Of a stretch of DNA of 64,000 nt, positions 27,389-36,643 are shown one piece after another (positions within the stretch are counted from its first letter, which is position 1; the number at the start of each line of letters is the position of its first letter). The translations under genes and the position numbers were made by a program. The notes under the pieces are model-generated. The model saw only the letters and a list, made by a program, of their open reading frames with translations, had not been told where the DNA came from and ran no database searches. This stretch comes from Meandrina meandrites (Eukaryota > Cnidaria > Anthozoa > Scleractinia > Meandrinidae), in assembly GCA_963693305.1 (NCBI GenBank), contig OY855908.1:34367805-34431804 (forward strand). Reading direction: 5' to 3'.

Positions 27389-28378
27389 ATGGATAGAAAA
27401 TTAGAGCGGCATTATTACAGCCCGCAGGGTTACTGGAAAGGCATTTCTGCCATTAAAAAATTAGCGGTCGCTGCAAAGGTTCCTGAAGTTGTTGCCAAAG
27501 AATGGTTGTTCAAACAAGCGCTCTGGCAGATTTACCTCCCCGCACCGCGCTACATTCCTCGTCTAAAATTCGACGTGCCTACACCCAACAAAGTGCATCA
27601 GGCAGATCTTCTTTTTCTGCCACATGACAAAGTGGGGCGTAGCACTTATAAATACGCGCTTACCGTTGTTGATGTTGCCAGCAGATTCAAAGAAGCTCAG
27701 CCTTTAACTTCTAAAAACTCTGATGAGGTTGCCAAAGCTTTTAAGACAATTTATACACGTGGACCTTTGAAATGGCCTCAACTGTTGCAGGTTGATCCTG
27801 GGCGTGAATTTATGGGCGCTGTTACAAAAGAAATGGAAAATCACAAAACTTCGATCAGACGTGGGCACCCTGAAATACATAGAGATCAAGCTATCGTCGA
27901 ACGTTTCAATCGCACCTTGGCTGAGCGTTTGTTTGGCCACCAGTACGCAGTTGAAATGCGTTCGCCTGAGGGTCAGCGATCTACAGAGTGGGTAAAAAGG
28001 CTTCCCAAAGTTGTTTCTGCTCTGAACAACCAAGTCACTCGATTGATTGGTATGAAACCTGCTGCCGCAATCAAGAAAAAACATGTTTATGCGGAGCCAT
28101 CAACCAAATATTTGAGACCCGTTGGTTTGAACGAAAAAAAGCTCCCCTCCATCGTTATGGTTCGGTATTTGTACGAACCTGGTGAGCTTGAAGGTGGGAC
28201 AAAAAGAGCCACTGATCCTATCTGGTCCTTGGATATCTTCAATATTGAACGTGCTTTTATCAAACCGAAACAACCAATTCTTTACTATTTGCGCGGTGGT
28301 CCTAAGCGTGGTTTTGTGCGTGAAGAGCTGCTTGTTGTGCCGCCAAATACACAATTACCTCCAGCTAACGTCACCTAG
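27389..28378 (+). CDS. Polinton integrase (retroviral-type, DDE)
   Basis: 329 residues with an RNase-H-fold catalytic core. Asp73 (VHQADLLFLP), Asp136 (LQVDPGREF) and Glu171 (AIVERFNRTLAERL) have the D,D(35)E spacing expected of retroviral and Polinton integrases. The enzyme joins the element's ends to target DNA, giving the target duplication seen at 16347 and 32778. The C-terminal 100 residues are basic and end with RGGPKRGFVREELLVVPPN, a beta-rich tail seen in integrases with SH3- or chromodomain-like ends; the exact fold is unclear. The frame is intact. It converges on the polymerase gene 33 bases away. Confidence 0.96.
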   Translation: MDRKLERHYYSPQGYWKGISAIKKLAVAAKVPEVVAKEWLFKQALWQIYLPAPRYIPRLKFDVPTPNKVHQADLLFLPHDKVGRSTYKYALTVVDVASRFKEAQPLTSKNSDEVAKAFKTIYTRGPLKWPQLLQVDPGREFMGAVTKEMENHKTSIRRGHPEIHRDQAIVERFNRTLAERLFGHQYAVEMRSPEGQRSTEWVKRLPKVVSALNNQVTRLIGMKPAAAIKKKHVYAEPSTKYLRPVGLNEKKLPSIVMVRYLYEPGELEGGTKRATDPIWSLDIFNIERAFIKPKQPILYYLRGGPKRGFVREELLVVPPNTQLPPANVT

Positions 28379-28411
28379 GGTGTGGATTATCGTCAAAGTT
28401 GATGTACCCGC

Positions 28412-31400
28412 TTAAACATGGTATTCAATTGGTTCTGTATGAATTCCGTCTGGCAGTACCCAGCGTTTGTCGTAATACGCGCTCAACCCCAGCTTTTCTT
28501 GCTCGTATGTTACCATATTCCCGTCTCGCATTCTGAAACCCCTGTTTGTTGCCATGTCTTTGCTTCCTCCCAATGCTGCTTTGAAACGTTGCCAGTTTAT
28601 TTCGTTTTGCTTCTTCGACATTCCTTTTGTACTTAGCTTCTGCTTCACTCCATCTTCTATTTGATGTTCTGTATAGTAACATTTGGAGCACAGCGCGATC
28701 ATCCGCTCCCCTTCAAATTCTTTTTTAAACAGCCCCGGTGTTCTCCCGCTCCACTTATCCCATGCCAGCCAATTCTTTTTTTGCTCTTCAAATTCCGCTT
28801 TCATCTCTGGCTTTACGATGTCTTCTAACTTTTTTCCCGAGATCGCCAGGTAGTTGCTGTCAGTGTCCATCTGGATCAGCTCGAAATCTTTCCTGTCCAA
28901 GTACCTGTCCAAGAAGTCGTAATAAAATTGCAACATCCGCAGCTTGGCCAGCTGATATACCGCGATTCCGATCTGAAACGGTCTTCTGATTGTTATCCGC
29001 GGCTTCCGGCTTTCTAATTCATACGCCTGCCCTATCTCATCTAGATCTTCGAAATACGCGCTTCTTAATGCTCGGTCTACCACTTTCTCATCCTTTGTGT
29101 AGATCACATTTGTTTGCCGTTCCAGCGCTTCTATCAGCTTTCCATACCCGCTGTTTCCCAGCAGTTTGAATATGTCCGCCAGCAGCGCTTTGCTTTTGTC
29201 CACATCCCCCGTTCGCCGCGCTTCTGTGACTTCTTTCACGAACCATTCGAAGATCTTTTTCGGTTTGTAATCGATTGTCCGATACACCCTTTTGATTTCT
29301 GCCCCGTGGTTTATGTACCACTGCAGTAGCGGCTCGTACAGCAATATCTTTTCCGCTGACAATGTTCCCAGCAGCTTTTTGTTGCTTTCCACCACTTTTC
29401 TCCCTGTTGCTTTCAGATATTCTTTCATGTGCTCTGGCACCACATTGGCCGGTACCTCTTTTTTGTGAAAGAATGGACACATCTCTTCAAACTTTTGATG
29501 CAGATGCTCCGGGATTTCTATGTCCACTTCCGCGTATCCGAACCAGCTTTTTTCTTTCAATCTTTGCGTGAAGTCTGCCGCTTCTTGCGCTAATTGCCAG
29601 CCATCTACGCCATCTAAATAATTTGCCTGGTCTGGATTGTTTGTTTGATGCTCTCTTGAATAGGCTGTGTAGTGCACCACTTTTTCTTTCCCGCAGGGCA
29701 TATAGTTCAGCATGGTTGATAGATACAGCGCGTTTGCATCGTACCCCTGGATGTTTTCACACAATTTGCTGTCTGGGTATTGATGCGACCTTATCCCCGT
29801 TTTGCCCGCCTCATGATATCTTGTAAAAACCAGACTTGGTCCGCCTACCACCGCCCCTTTTAACAGGTCATACGCTTCTTTTCTTGGGGCGTATAGTTCC
29901 GCTTTGCGCTCTATTGCGCCTTTTAAAAGATAGTGCAAACTCACCCCTGGTATGCTTACCGCGTCTTTCAGTATGTCTATCCCCTTTTCTATGTAGAACG
30001 CTTTCATTTTTTCCAGCGCTTCAAGCCCGGGTGCCACATCCAGATTGTTGTAGTATTCCAGCCAGTCTTTGAACGTTTTCATCCCTTTTTCTTTGAACGT
30101 CTGTTTGCAGGCTTTCCATTCTTCTCGCGTCAGCACATACTCTTTTTTCAACTTTGAGTACCAATGCTCGTATTCCGGCAAGCCCTCGTAATCCAGCTTT
30201 TCTTCGCGGTCGAACCATTCGTATGGCAGCCACGATTTTGTTGCCTTGCAGTCGTACGCCTTTACCCATCTTTCGTAGCTTGTTCCGGGGCCTAAGTAGT
30301 TTATTATGTCCAGAAAACGCAATCTGTCTGTGAGTAAGAACATGATTTTGCTGCCGTTTTTCGCCACTCTCACTTTGTTTGCCGTGTCCGCCAGCTCTTT
30401 CACGAAGTGGTTTTTGATTAAATTGAGATCGTATGACCCGGAGTTGAATCCCAGTGTGGGCACCTGGTCGCACCATTCTTCTATCTTTTTTCTTTGGTCT
30501 TTGGGGATCAGTTTCACATCTGCCGGCATGAATTCTTCTCTCACTTGCTTCCTTATCTTTTTCTCCCTTCTCCCCAGCTCTTGCATGAACTTTTGAACTA
30601 ACACTCTGGGATTTCTTGCGCAGATGTGGGTTGGCTCTCTTTCAAGAGTGTCGCCGATGCTAACTGAAACCGGTATATGCTTGCTTTCAATCGTCAGATG
30701 TTTTGTTGGCTCTTTTCGTTGATTTCCATCTCCGTACGCCTCAAAATCGTACAGAATCGCGTGTGGGTACGCTTTTGTCCGGGGTTTTGGCAGCTCTTCT
30801 CCGTGTTTGTCCGCTCCTCCTGGAACTAGCCATTGACATGACCAACATTCAATCACTTTGTATCCCACCTTTCGCAGATGGGCTGTGCGCCTTTTTGTGG
30901 CTTGGTAGAGCTCTTCTACTGTCTTGCCACCGTGTTCGATTATTTGTTCTCGATTTGGATAACATTTTGGACATCCGTGCCAACGACAGCCATGATACTG
31001 AAATACCACTTTTTTCTCGTCGTTGTATCCGTCTACCGGCCTTTTCTCTATCCAGCGTTCTCCCCCGTGCCCCGACATTGCATGCACTATTTTGAATTGC
31101 CAGTTTTTCTCCACGTACCTCAGCCACTGGATTGATTCTTTTGAGGCTTGGTGTTTTGGATAGAACGCTTTCTGGTACGCTGTCTGCGGTGCTTCTACTT
31201 TTTCACCCGGACAGTGGATCACCGTTTTGCCTTGGCTGCATCTTTCCGCGTGACGTTGGAGATTGCTTGCCTTTGTGAATCTTGCGTGACAGTGGTTGCA
31301 TTCATACGATTTGGCCAACTTCGTGATGTCTTTTATCAGGAACGCGTGCTCTCCATAAATCCCTATTGTCATTACGTTTTTGATGCGCATTGGTGGGTTT

Positions 31401-32473
31401 CTCATTAGGTGCCATACTATTCTGGGGCTAGTTTCTATTCCGAATTCGATTTCATCCGCGTTAGCCAACTCTGGCGTGTAAACCCTTATTCCCAGCCAAT
31501 CTGCTAAAACCTTGTCCTTGTTCAGGTGCATTTCCACCTTTTCCAGTTCATCTAATGACGTTTTCTCCCAAGTTGATGGCATATTTCGGAGTTTGTAGAA
31601 ACTCTTGGCAAGATCTCGTGCTGCTTCTGTGCTGCGATCCGGTCTTGCTCCTCTGTGTACGGCTATACAGCGCCATAGACACAGGTTATCTCTATACGTG
31701 TCCAGCGTCACCATTGCGTGATTTCCTCTTGCAAGGTTATGTAGCCAGTATGGTAATGGTCCTGTTCCCATCAATGGCTGGCGGTCTAGCACAACCTTTA
31801 TATCGACGGTGAAATGCGATTCAAAGGTCCACTTTGTATCTGGTCTTTCAGTGTTATCCGGATCTAGACGCGCCGCCTCCATTTCTCTTATCCAATTCTC
31901 CGCGTCTGCGTAAGTTTTCATCCAGGGGGAGCCTTTATTTTGGTAGAAAGTTAGCCTGGTTCCGTCTTCGATGTTTTCAAGAAGATACGAATAGACGTGC
32001 CTCATGTAAAACGATGTTCCCACGTTCTCCCTTATCTTTTCCATAAACCTTGGTGTGAGGTCTTTATTTAGCCCCTCTACGATACGCCACCTCTTGTAAC
32101 GTCTCCCGCTTGTCTCTTCTACCCCCGCATATTCCGTGTCTTCGTACAGATCCAGAATCTCATTCTGATAATCTGTTACCGTTTTCACCTTGTTCGGTGG
32201 GATGGGGTCGAATATTTTCAAAAGGGTTTCTTGTTTTCTGTTTCTGTTTCTGTTTCTGTTTCTTGGCGGTGGTATTGGTATTGGTTTTGATGGTTTTAAT
32301 GGGGCTTTTAATTTTTTATTTACCCCTTCTGGGATTGGTTCTTCCAGCAGAGTATTTATTTTTCTTTGAATTGTGGGCGAATATTCTGCAATAAATTTTG
32401 ATAAAAACCGCAAATCCTCGGGATCAAGATTTGCAAGCTCTTCTTCCAATGATCTGAGGTCTATGCTGTCCAT
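28412..32473 (-). CDS. protein-primed DNA polymerase B with N-terminal extension
   Basis: 1353 residues. Exonuclease motifs: I at Asp576/Glu578 (LYDFEAY), II at about 676-684 (FNSGSYDLN), III at 808-812 (YNNLD). Polymerase motifs: A around Asp912 (YDANALYLS), B KLLGNSGYG (1103-1111), C DTDS (1203-1206). The long N-terminal part carries a candidate OTU-like pair, DNLCLWR (Cys265) and GEHAFLI (His376), a C2HC zinc finger (392-412) and an HGCRWHGCPKC motif (494-504) resembling the endonuclease-like region of other Polinton polymerases. It replicates the element from protein-primed ends. The ATG at 32473 is preceded by TTATATACG on the minus strand. No disruption was seen. Confidence 0.97.
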   Translation of the reverse strand: MDSIDLRSLEEELANLDPEDLRFLSKFIAEYSPTIQRKINTLLEEPIPEGVNKKLKAPLKPSKPIPIPPPRNRNRNRNRKQETLLKIFDPIPPNKVKTVTDYQNEILDLYEDTEYAGVEETSGRRYKRWRIVEGLNKDLTPRFMEKIRENVGTSFYMRHVYSYLLENIEDGTRLTFYQNKGSPWMKTYADAENWIREMEAARLDPDNTERPDTKWTFESHFTVDIKVVLDRQPLMGTGPLPYWLHNLARGNHAMVTLDTYRDNLCLWRCIAVHRGARPDRSTEAARDLAKSFYKLRNMPSTWEKTSLDELEKVEMHLNKDKVLADWLGIRVYTPELANADEIEFGIETSPRIVWHLMRNPPMRIKNVMTIGIYGEHAFLIKDITKLAKSYECNHCHARFTKASNLQRHAERCSQGKTVIHCPGEKVEAPQTAYQKAFYPKHQASKESIQWLRYVEKNWQFKIVHAMSGHGGERWIEKRPVDGYNDEKKVVFQYHGCRWHGCPKCYPNREQIIEHGGKTVEELYQATKRRTAHLRKVGYKVIECWSCQWLVPGGADKHGEELPKPRTKAYPHAILYDFEAYGDGNQRKEPTKHLTIESKHIPVSVSIGDTLEREPTHICARNPRVLVQKFMQELGRREKKIRKQVREEFMPADVKLIPKDQRKKIEEWCDQVPTLGFNSGSYDLNLIKNHFVKELADTANKVRVAKNGSKIMFLLTDRLRFLDIINYLGPGTSYERWVKAYDCKATKSWLPYEWFDREEKLDYEGLPEYEHWYSKLKKEYVLTREEWKACKQTFKEKGMKTFKDWLEYYNNLDVAPGLEALEKMKAFYIEKGIDILKDAVSIPGVSLHYLLKGAIERKAELYAPRKEAYDLLKGAVVGGPSLVFTRYHEAGKTGIRSHQYPDSKLCENIQGYDANALYLSTMLNYMPCGKEKVVHYTAYSREHQTNNPDQANYLDGVDGWQLAQEAADFTQRLKEKSWFGYAEVDIEIPEHLHQKFEEMCPFFHKKEVPANVVPEHMKEYLKATGRKVVESNKKLLGTLSAEKILLYEPLLQWYINHGAEIKRVYRTIDYKPKKIFEWFVKEVTEARRTGDVDKSKALLADIFKLLGNSGYGKLIEALERQTNVIYTKDEKVVDRALRSAYFEDLDEIGQAYELESRKPRITIRRPFQIGIAVYQLAKLRMLQFYYDFLDRYLDRKDFELIQMDTDSNYLAISGKKLEDIVKPEMKAEFEEQKKNWLAWDKWSGRTPGLFKKEFEGERMIALCSKCYYTEHQIEDGVKQKLSTKGMSKKQNEINWQRFKAALGGSKDMATNRGFRMRDGNMVTYEQEKLGLSAYYDKRWVLPDGIHTEPIEYHV

Positions 32474-32519
32474 CGTATATAATATGGAAAAATATTTTTT
32501 AATTTTTATTATTTAGAAC

Positions 32520-32777
32520 TTTGTACATTTATGTTGCATCCCTCTAAATGGGCATCCTTTTATCCTTCTCTTGCGAGTAGTAATATTGGAGTCGAACGAA
32601 TACTACCGAGTAGCACCCACCTTTCCCTCTTTCCTAAGGTTTACACTAAGTTTTCAACTTACCGAGCGAGCTTTGTGAGCGAGGTAAGTTGAAAATCCTT
32701 AGTGTTAACCTTAGGAAATAGGGAAAATTAGGTGGGTGCGCCCGAGGTGGTATTCGTTCGACTCCAATATTACTACT
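32520..32777. repeat. Polinton right terminal inverted repeat
   Basis: Inverted copy of 16352-16609, identical by eye. The element ends ...AATATTACTACT, followed by the GGACAA duplication at 32778-32783. Confidence 0.95.
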
Positions 32778-32783
32778 GGACAA

Positions 32784-33222
32784 GATCAAGACTGAAAGGT
32801 AACAAACTTAACTGAAGTGCTGAGCCACATTTACGTCTAACACTGAATGAAATTGTGTCAGTTTTCTGGTCTTCCCGTAAATTATTTTCTGCTTTTCTTC
32901 TTCGTTTAGTCAATCTTGTTGTACATTTACAAGTATTGTTAATTAAACGTTTCGCATCAATCCTTTCAGTTTTACGTAGTTGAGTCAACTATGGCATTTT
33001 GTGGTATTTGTGTGGTTTTAGGGAAGGCACTGTCGATTATTTCTTGTATATAAAGCTTATAAACCTCGCCAAATTTGCCATTTTTCTGATGGAACTTTCG
33101 CTTCCCGCAGGAAAATTTTTAAACTGAGCGGCACTTGTCGCACTCGTTTCCCATATATAAGGTCAAACGCAGGTATAATGGCTGATAACCGAGATCTAGA
33201 GAACCAATCAGAAAGCTAGAAT

Positions 33223-33250
<28 letters not shown>
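32784..33250. other. right flank of the Polinton, no gene seen
   Basis: Continuation of the sequence left of 16347. No exon was recognised. Confidence 0.45.
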
Positions 33251-33253
<3 letters not shown>

Positions 33254-33366
33254 AACAATTATTCTTTGAAATCGAGGTGAATAGTGGCAGAATATTTACC
33301 GAGCCGCGTAGCGGCGAGGTAAATATTCTGCTGCTATTCACCGAGATTGAAAAGAATAATTGTTTT
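33251..33366. repeat. palindromic MITE, AACAATTATTC family
   Basis: Arms AACAATTATTCTTT and AAGAATAATTGTT pair through GAGGTAAATATTCTG around GCCGCGTAGCGGC. It has the same ends as the element at 15762-15950. Confidence 0.65.
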
Positions 33367-34222
33367 AGTATATACACACGAAGTGATCTCAAAACAGACA
33401 ATCTAGGCATTTTCAAAAGGAAACCTATGAAAGGCAATTTTATTGACGTCTAATTTGACGTCTCAATTCATGCGTGAAACACGTACAAAACTATTTACAG
33501 ATTCTTTTAACATGGCAAATACACAATCTTCGATAAAATCTTCGTCAAAATGGTCCTTTTACACAGTTCAAATCGGGAACTTTAATCGAAAGTCTGCTTT
33601 GAAATCGATAACTGATCAAACAAAGTTTTCGAAAGTCTTCGAAGTTATCGAGAAAGGCTTGTTGTTTGGCTCGTTGCGAAGGTGCCTGTCAATGGCGGCT
33701 CGAATTGAGGTGAGTGTTACCTTGTTGTAATATGACCTGTCTTGTTTTCTTGCGGAGATATAAAACTTCAATTCTTCTTTTTCTATTTCCTCGATTTCGG
33801 TGAGAAATTCATTCTGTCTTCTGTCAGGCAAACCAGTCTACAAAAATACTCGTAATGAGACAAATTGTAGTCGTGAAGATTAATTGCTGCCTATTTAGCG
33901 ATAGGTCGAACTGATCACAGTAATTATCTCGATAAACAAACTAAAAAACACTTGTTTGCAAAACATGACTTATATCTTTAAAAACTTTTAGGCCAGAGTT
34001 CGTTGCCTTCTTGGTGTTTTCTGGCTCGCTGTCGTCTTTTATTTGCACTATTTTTGATTCCGAAATGCTAGCGAAACGTGAGTTTACGCCGGCCATTTTG
34101 TTTCTGTTTTATGGGATAATGCATTATCCACTCGCTAGCGAGTGAATAATGCGGCATTAGCCCGAGATAGCGAACCAATCAGATTGCTGGAATAGTCAAG
34201 ATCACTGAGTGTGTATATACTA
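33366..34222. mobile_element. non-autonomous element, TIR TAGTATATACACAC
   Basis: The termini 33366-33388 and 34200-34222 are inverted copies (TAGTATATACACAC then AGTGATC, two mismatches). The 857 bp body contains a 95-codon frame (33443-33730) with no recognised domain. Flanked by AATAATTGTT motifs, so it is probably inserted within a palindromic element, like 15133-15761. Confidence 0.6.
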
Positions 34223-36230
34223 ATCAACAATAATCACTTCGCCTTCGGCGAATAATTGTTAATTATAAGTATTTTACATGACTACAGGTTATGGTTTTGA
34301 TTTCTTGTAAGTGACCAGCTCTCGGTCCTGTCGTAATCAACCACATGGCTTGACATGTCGCTACAGGTGAGGGGTTCGACGGTACTACGAACAAAGCCAA
34401 CGCAGAAAAATGATTCTGTCCAAACTTGCTTGTAAAAAGTCTTTTATTTCCTTTATCTCCCGCTATGATTAGATCGCACGTGCCGGCGTGTGATAGAAAC
34501 TTCAAGGAGAAAGCAGGAAGTCAGCCATTTTTTTGGCTCAAATCTAACTATCCCTTCTTTCATAAACGCAAACTTCAAAGCTAACATCAGGGGTGGATGT
34601 TGATACCGCAAATTTCCGGTTATAAGCCCTGGGCTTAAACAACTTCGTAAGCTGATTATCCGGGGGGGGGGGGGGGGGGGGGGGGGCAAGTTTATAAGCG
34701 GAATAAAAAATCGTTTCGAAACGAGCCACGGAAGAGCTGATCGAGATACGTTTTTAAGTTAGAAAGTCAAAATAAAGCAACATTCAGCCCTGTTTAGTTC
34801 TGTCATCCAGCAGAGGGAGGCGTATATCTGGTTGGGGGGGGGGGGGGGGGGGAAATGTGTTTTGTTTGTTTCCGGAGGGGTTTATATCCGGAATTTTACG
34901 GTATGCCAGGCAGGCTCCCTTTCAGGCCTTATTCCGCAGGGGGCCTGATCTATCACTAAACGTTTCCAAAAATGTAAGTATATAAACAAACCAAAACTTG
35001 CAAGTGAAAACGAGGTTAAGAGTCTAGTCACCCAGGCCATTGGCTAGGTTGACTCTGTCACGCGAGGTAACGCAATTTTTATCTCATTCTGTCACGAACT
35101 TTTAAAGTCGACTAAATAAAACCTTCATGAAATAATAGCGTGAAATACACATCAAACATCAATTCCTGGTGCATAAAATTCTCCATGTCTGTTATACTGC
35201 AGAACGTATTTCTATAACTTTAATTTTTTTTCATGTGCAGTTCATACAAGGAGATGTACGTGAGAAGGAATCCCTTGATCTTTTAAACGATGTAACTACT
35301 ACACCATTTAAAGGTGCTTTGTCGCGGGTTTTAAAAGATTTTTGAATAGCCAACATTTATATGCGTGGCACAGGAAACCTGCTTTTGAGCACTAAAACTG
35401 TTAACAAGCGTCTTTGGCTGCGGATGGCTTGAATGCAAATGGATTACAACTTGAAAAATTAAGGCTAAACTTTTCAAGTTGTTTCCGAGTGTTATCAAAG
35501 AATCAATATTTATAGCCTTAGTTTGATTTCTATCCAGAAATTAAGGCCATATCTTCCTTTAGATGTTCAAAGATAATGTTTTTCCTACTACTAATTTCAG
35601 AACAGTTTAGACCAAAAATATGCGCGTGACGTAGCTCCTTTAACAGCCGTGGGGTGCTAATTATAATATATTCCTAGCATTTAATGCAATAAAATTATAT
35701 GCCTAAGGTATATGATATATATGACCCTATTTGAAAAGTTGACTGTACGTTGCTGCACGCTTTGCCTTTAACAATCAAAGATTTCGTTGCAAATGCAAAA
35801 GCATTCAACAATAATACATCATCTATAGGGTGAAGACATAATTTAAGCTAATTTTAATTTAAATTAATAAACATTTAGACATGTCAATTTACACTTACAG
35901 TATAAAATTGTATATCTAATATAATTTACTCTCCAAAGTGTAACCCAAAATATATTTTCTACCTAGAAAAAATGTCAGTTCATTTCGATATCATATTGGA
36001 AGACTGAACTGAACTGACTGAACATTTATTACAAACACCGCTTCACCTGATTAAAGGTATATATTTTCGATTTATAAAACAACTACGGAGTGAGCGCTCT
36101 TTGTTGCATTATACGAGACAGATAAAGTATAAACCGAAAATGGAAGAAGAACTAATGACGTGGATTCTAAAAGAGTAATTGAGGTAACGAAATAACATTC
36201 CAATAGAGCGATCTCATATGATCCTTGCTG
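34223..36230. other. gene-free stretch with G-runs
   Basis: No exon was recognised. It contains a hairpin at about 34226-34262 (AACAATAATCACTTCGCC and its partner), a G-run at 34662-34686 and another near 34835-34852. The rest is AT-rich. Confidence 0.5.
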
Positions 36231-36445
36231 GACTAGGAGCGCTTTCAATTTGTCAGAACTGGCCGGCCGGTTCGGTGGTTTTGAATGTGAAATGGGCCTT
36301 TTCCACGAGATAAATCCACCATAACAATGTATAATATTTATGCGTTGACTGATTTGACAGGACCATTCTGACTCACACTGAATTCTGTTCTCGAATATAC
36401 CGGTCTGGCCGGCCAATTCTGACAAATGGAAAGCGCTCTAGGACT
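36231..36445. mobile_element. MITE with 38-bp arms
   Basis: The arms 36231-36268 (GACTAGGAGCGCTTTCAATT...GGCCGGCC) and 36407-36445 are inverted copies with a few mismatches around about 140 bases of non-coding sequence. Confidence 0.65.
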
Positions 36446-36643
36446 AGAGACCGGTGGTAAGCAGCGGAAAGCGCGGGAAAGTCGCATAAGCACCTTTCCT
36501 CTGATTGGTTGAAGCACAGAGAACGGTGCACGCACTTTCTGAACCAATCATATGCAGAGCTTAGAGACGCACCACGTCGAGGCCATTGGAGATCACTCTT
36601 TTTGATGTAAAACAGAATGCTAACTATTAATTTTCCACTTGTT

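Larger units (their letters stand above)
16352..32777. mobile_element. complete Polinton/Maverick element
   Basis: This 16.4 kb element is bounded by 258 bp terminal inverted repeats that begin AGTAGTAATATTGGAGTCGA, and by a duplicated GGACAA at 16347-16352 and 32778-32783 (the terminal A is shared, so the left boundary is uncertain by one base). It carries the hallmark Polinton set: protein-primed DNA polymerase B, retroviral-type integrase, A32-like ATPase, adenain-like protease, major capsid protein and probable penton protein. It carries twelve further genes. No gene has a premature stop. The TIRs are identical by eye, and intact frames plus a clean target duplication point to recent insertion. 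By family knowledge it self-synthesises its DNA by protein priming and integrates with its own integrase; capsid genes suggest a virus-like phase. Confidence 0.97.
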
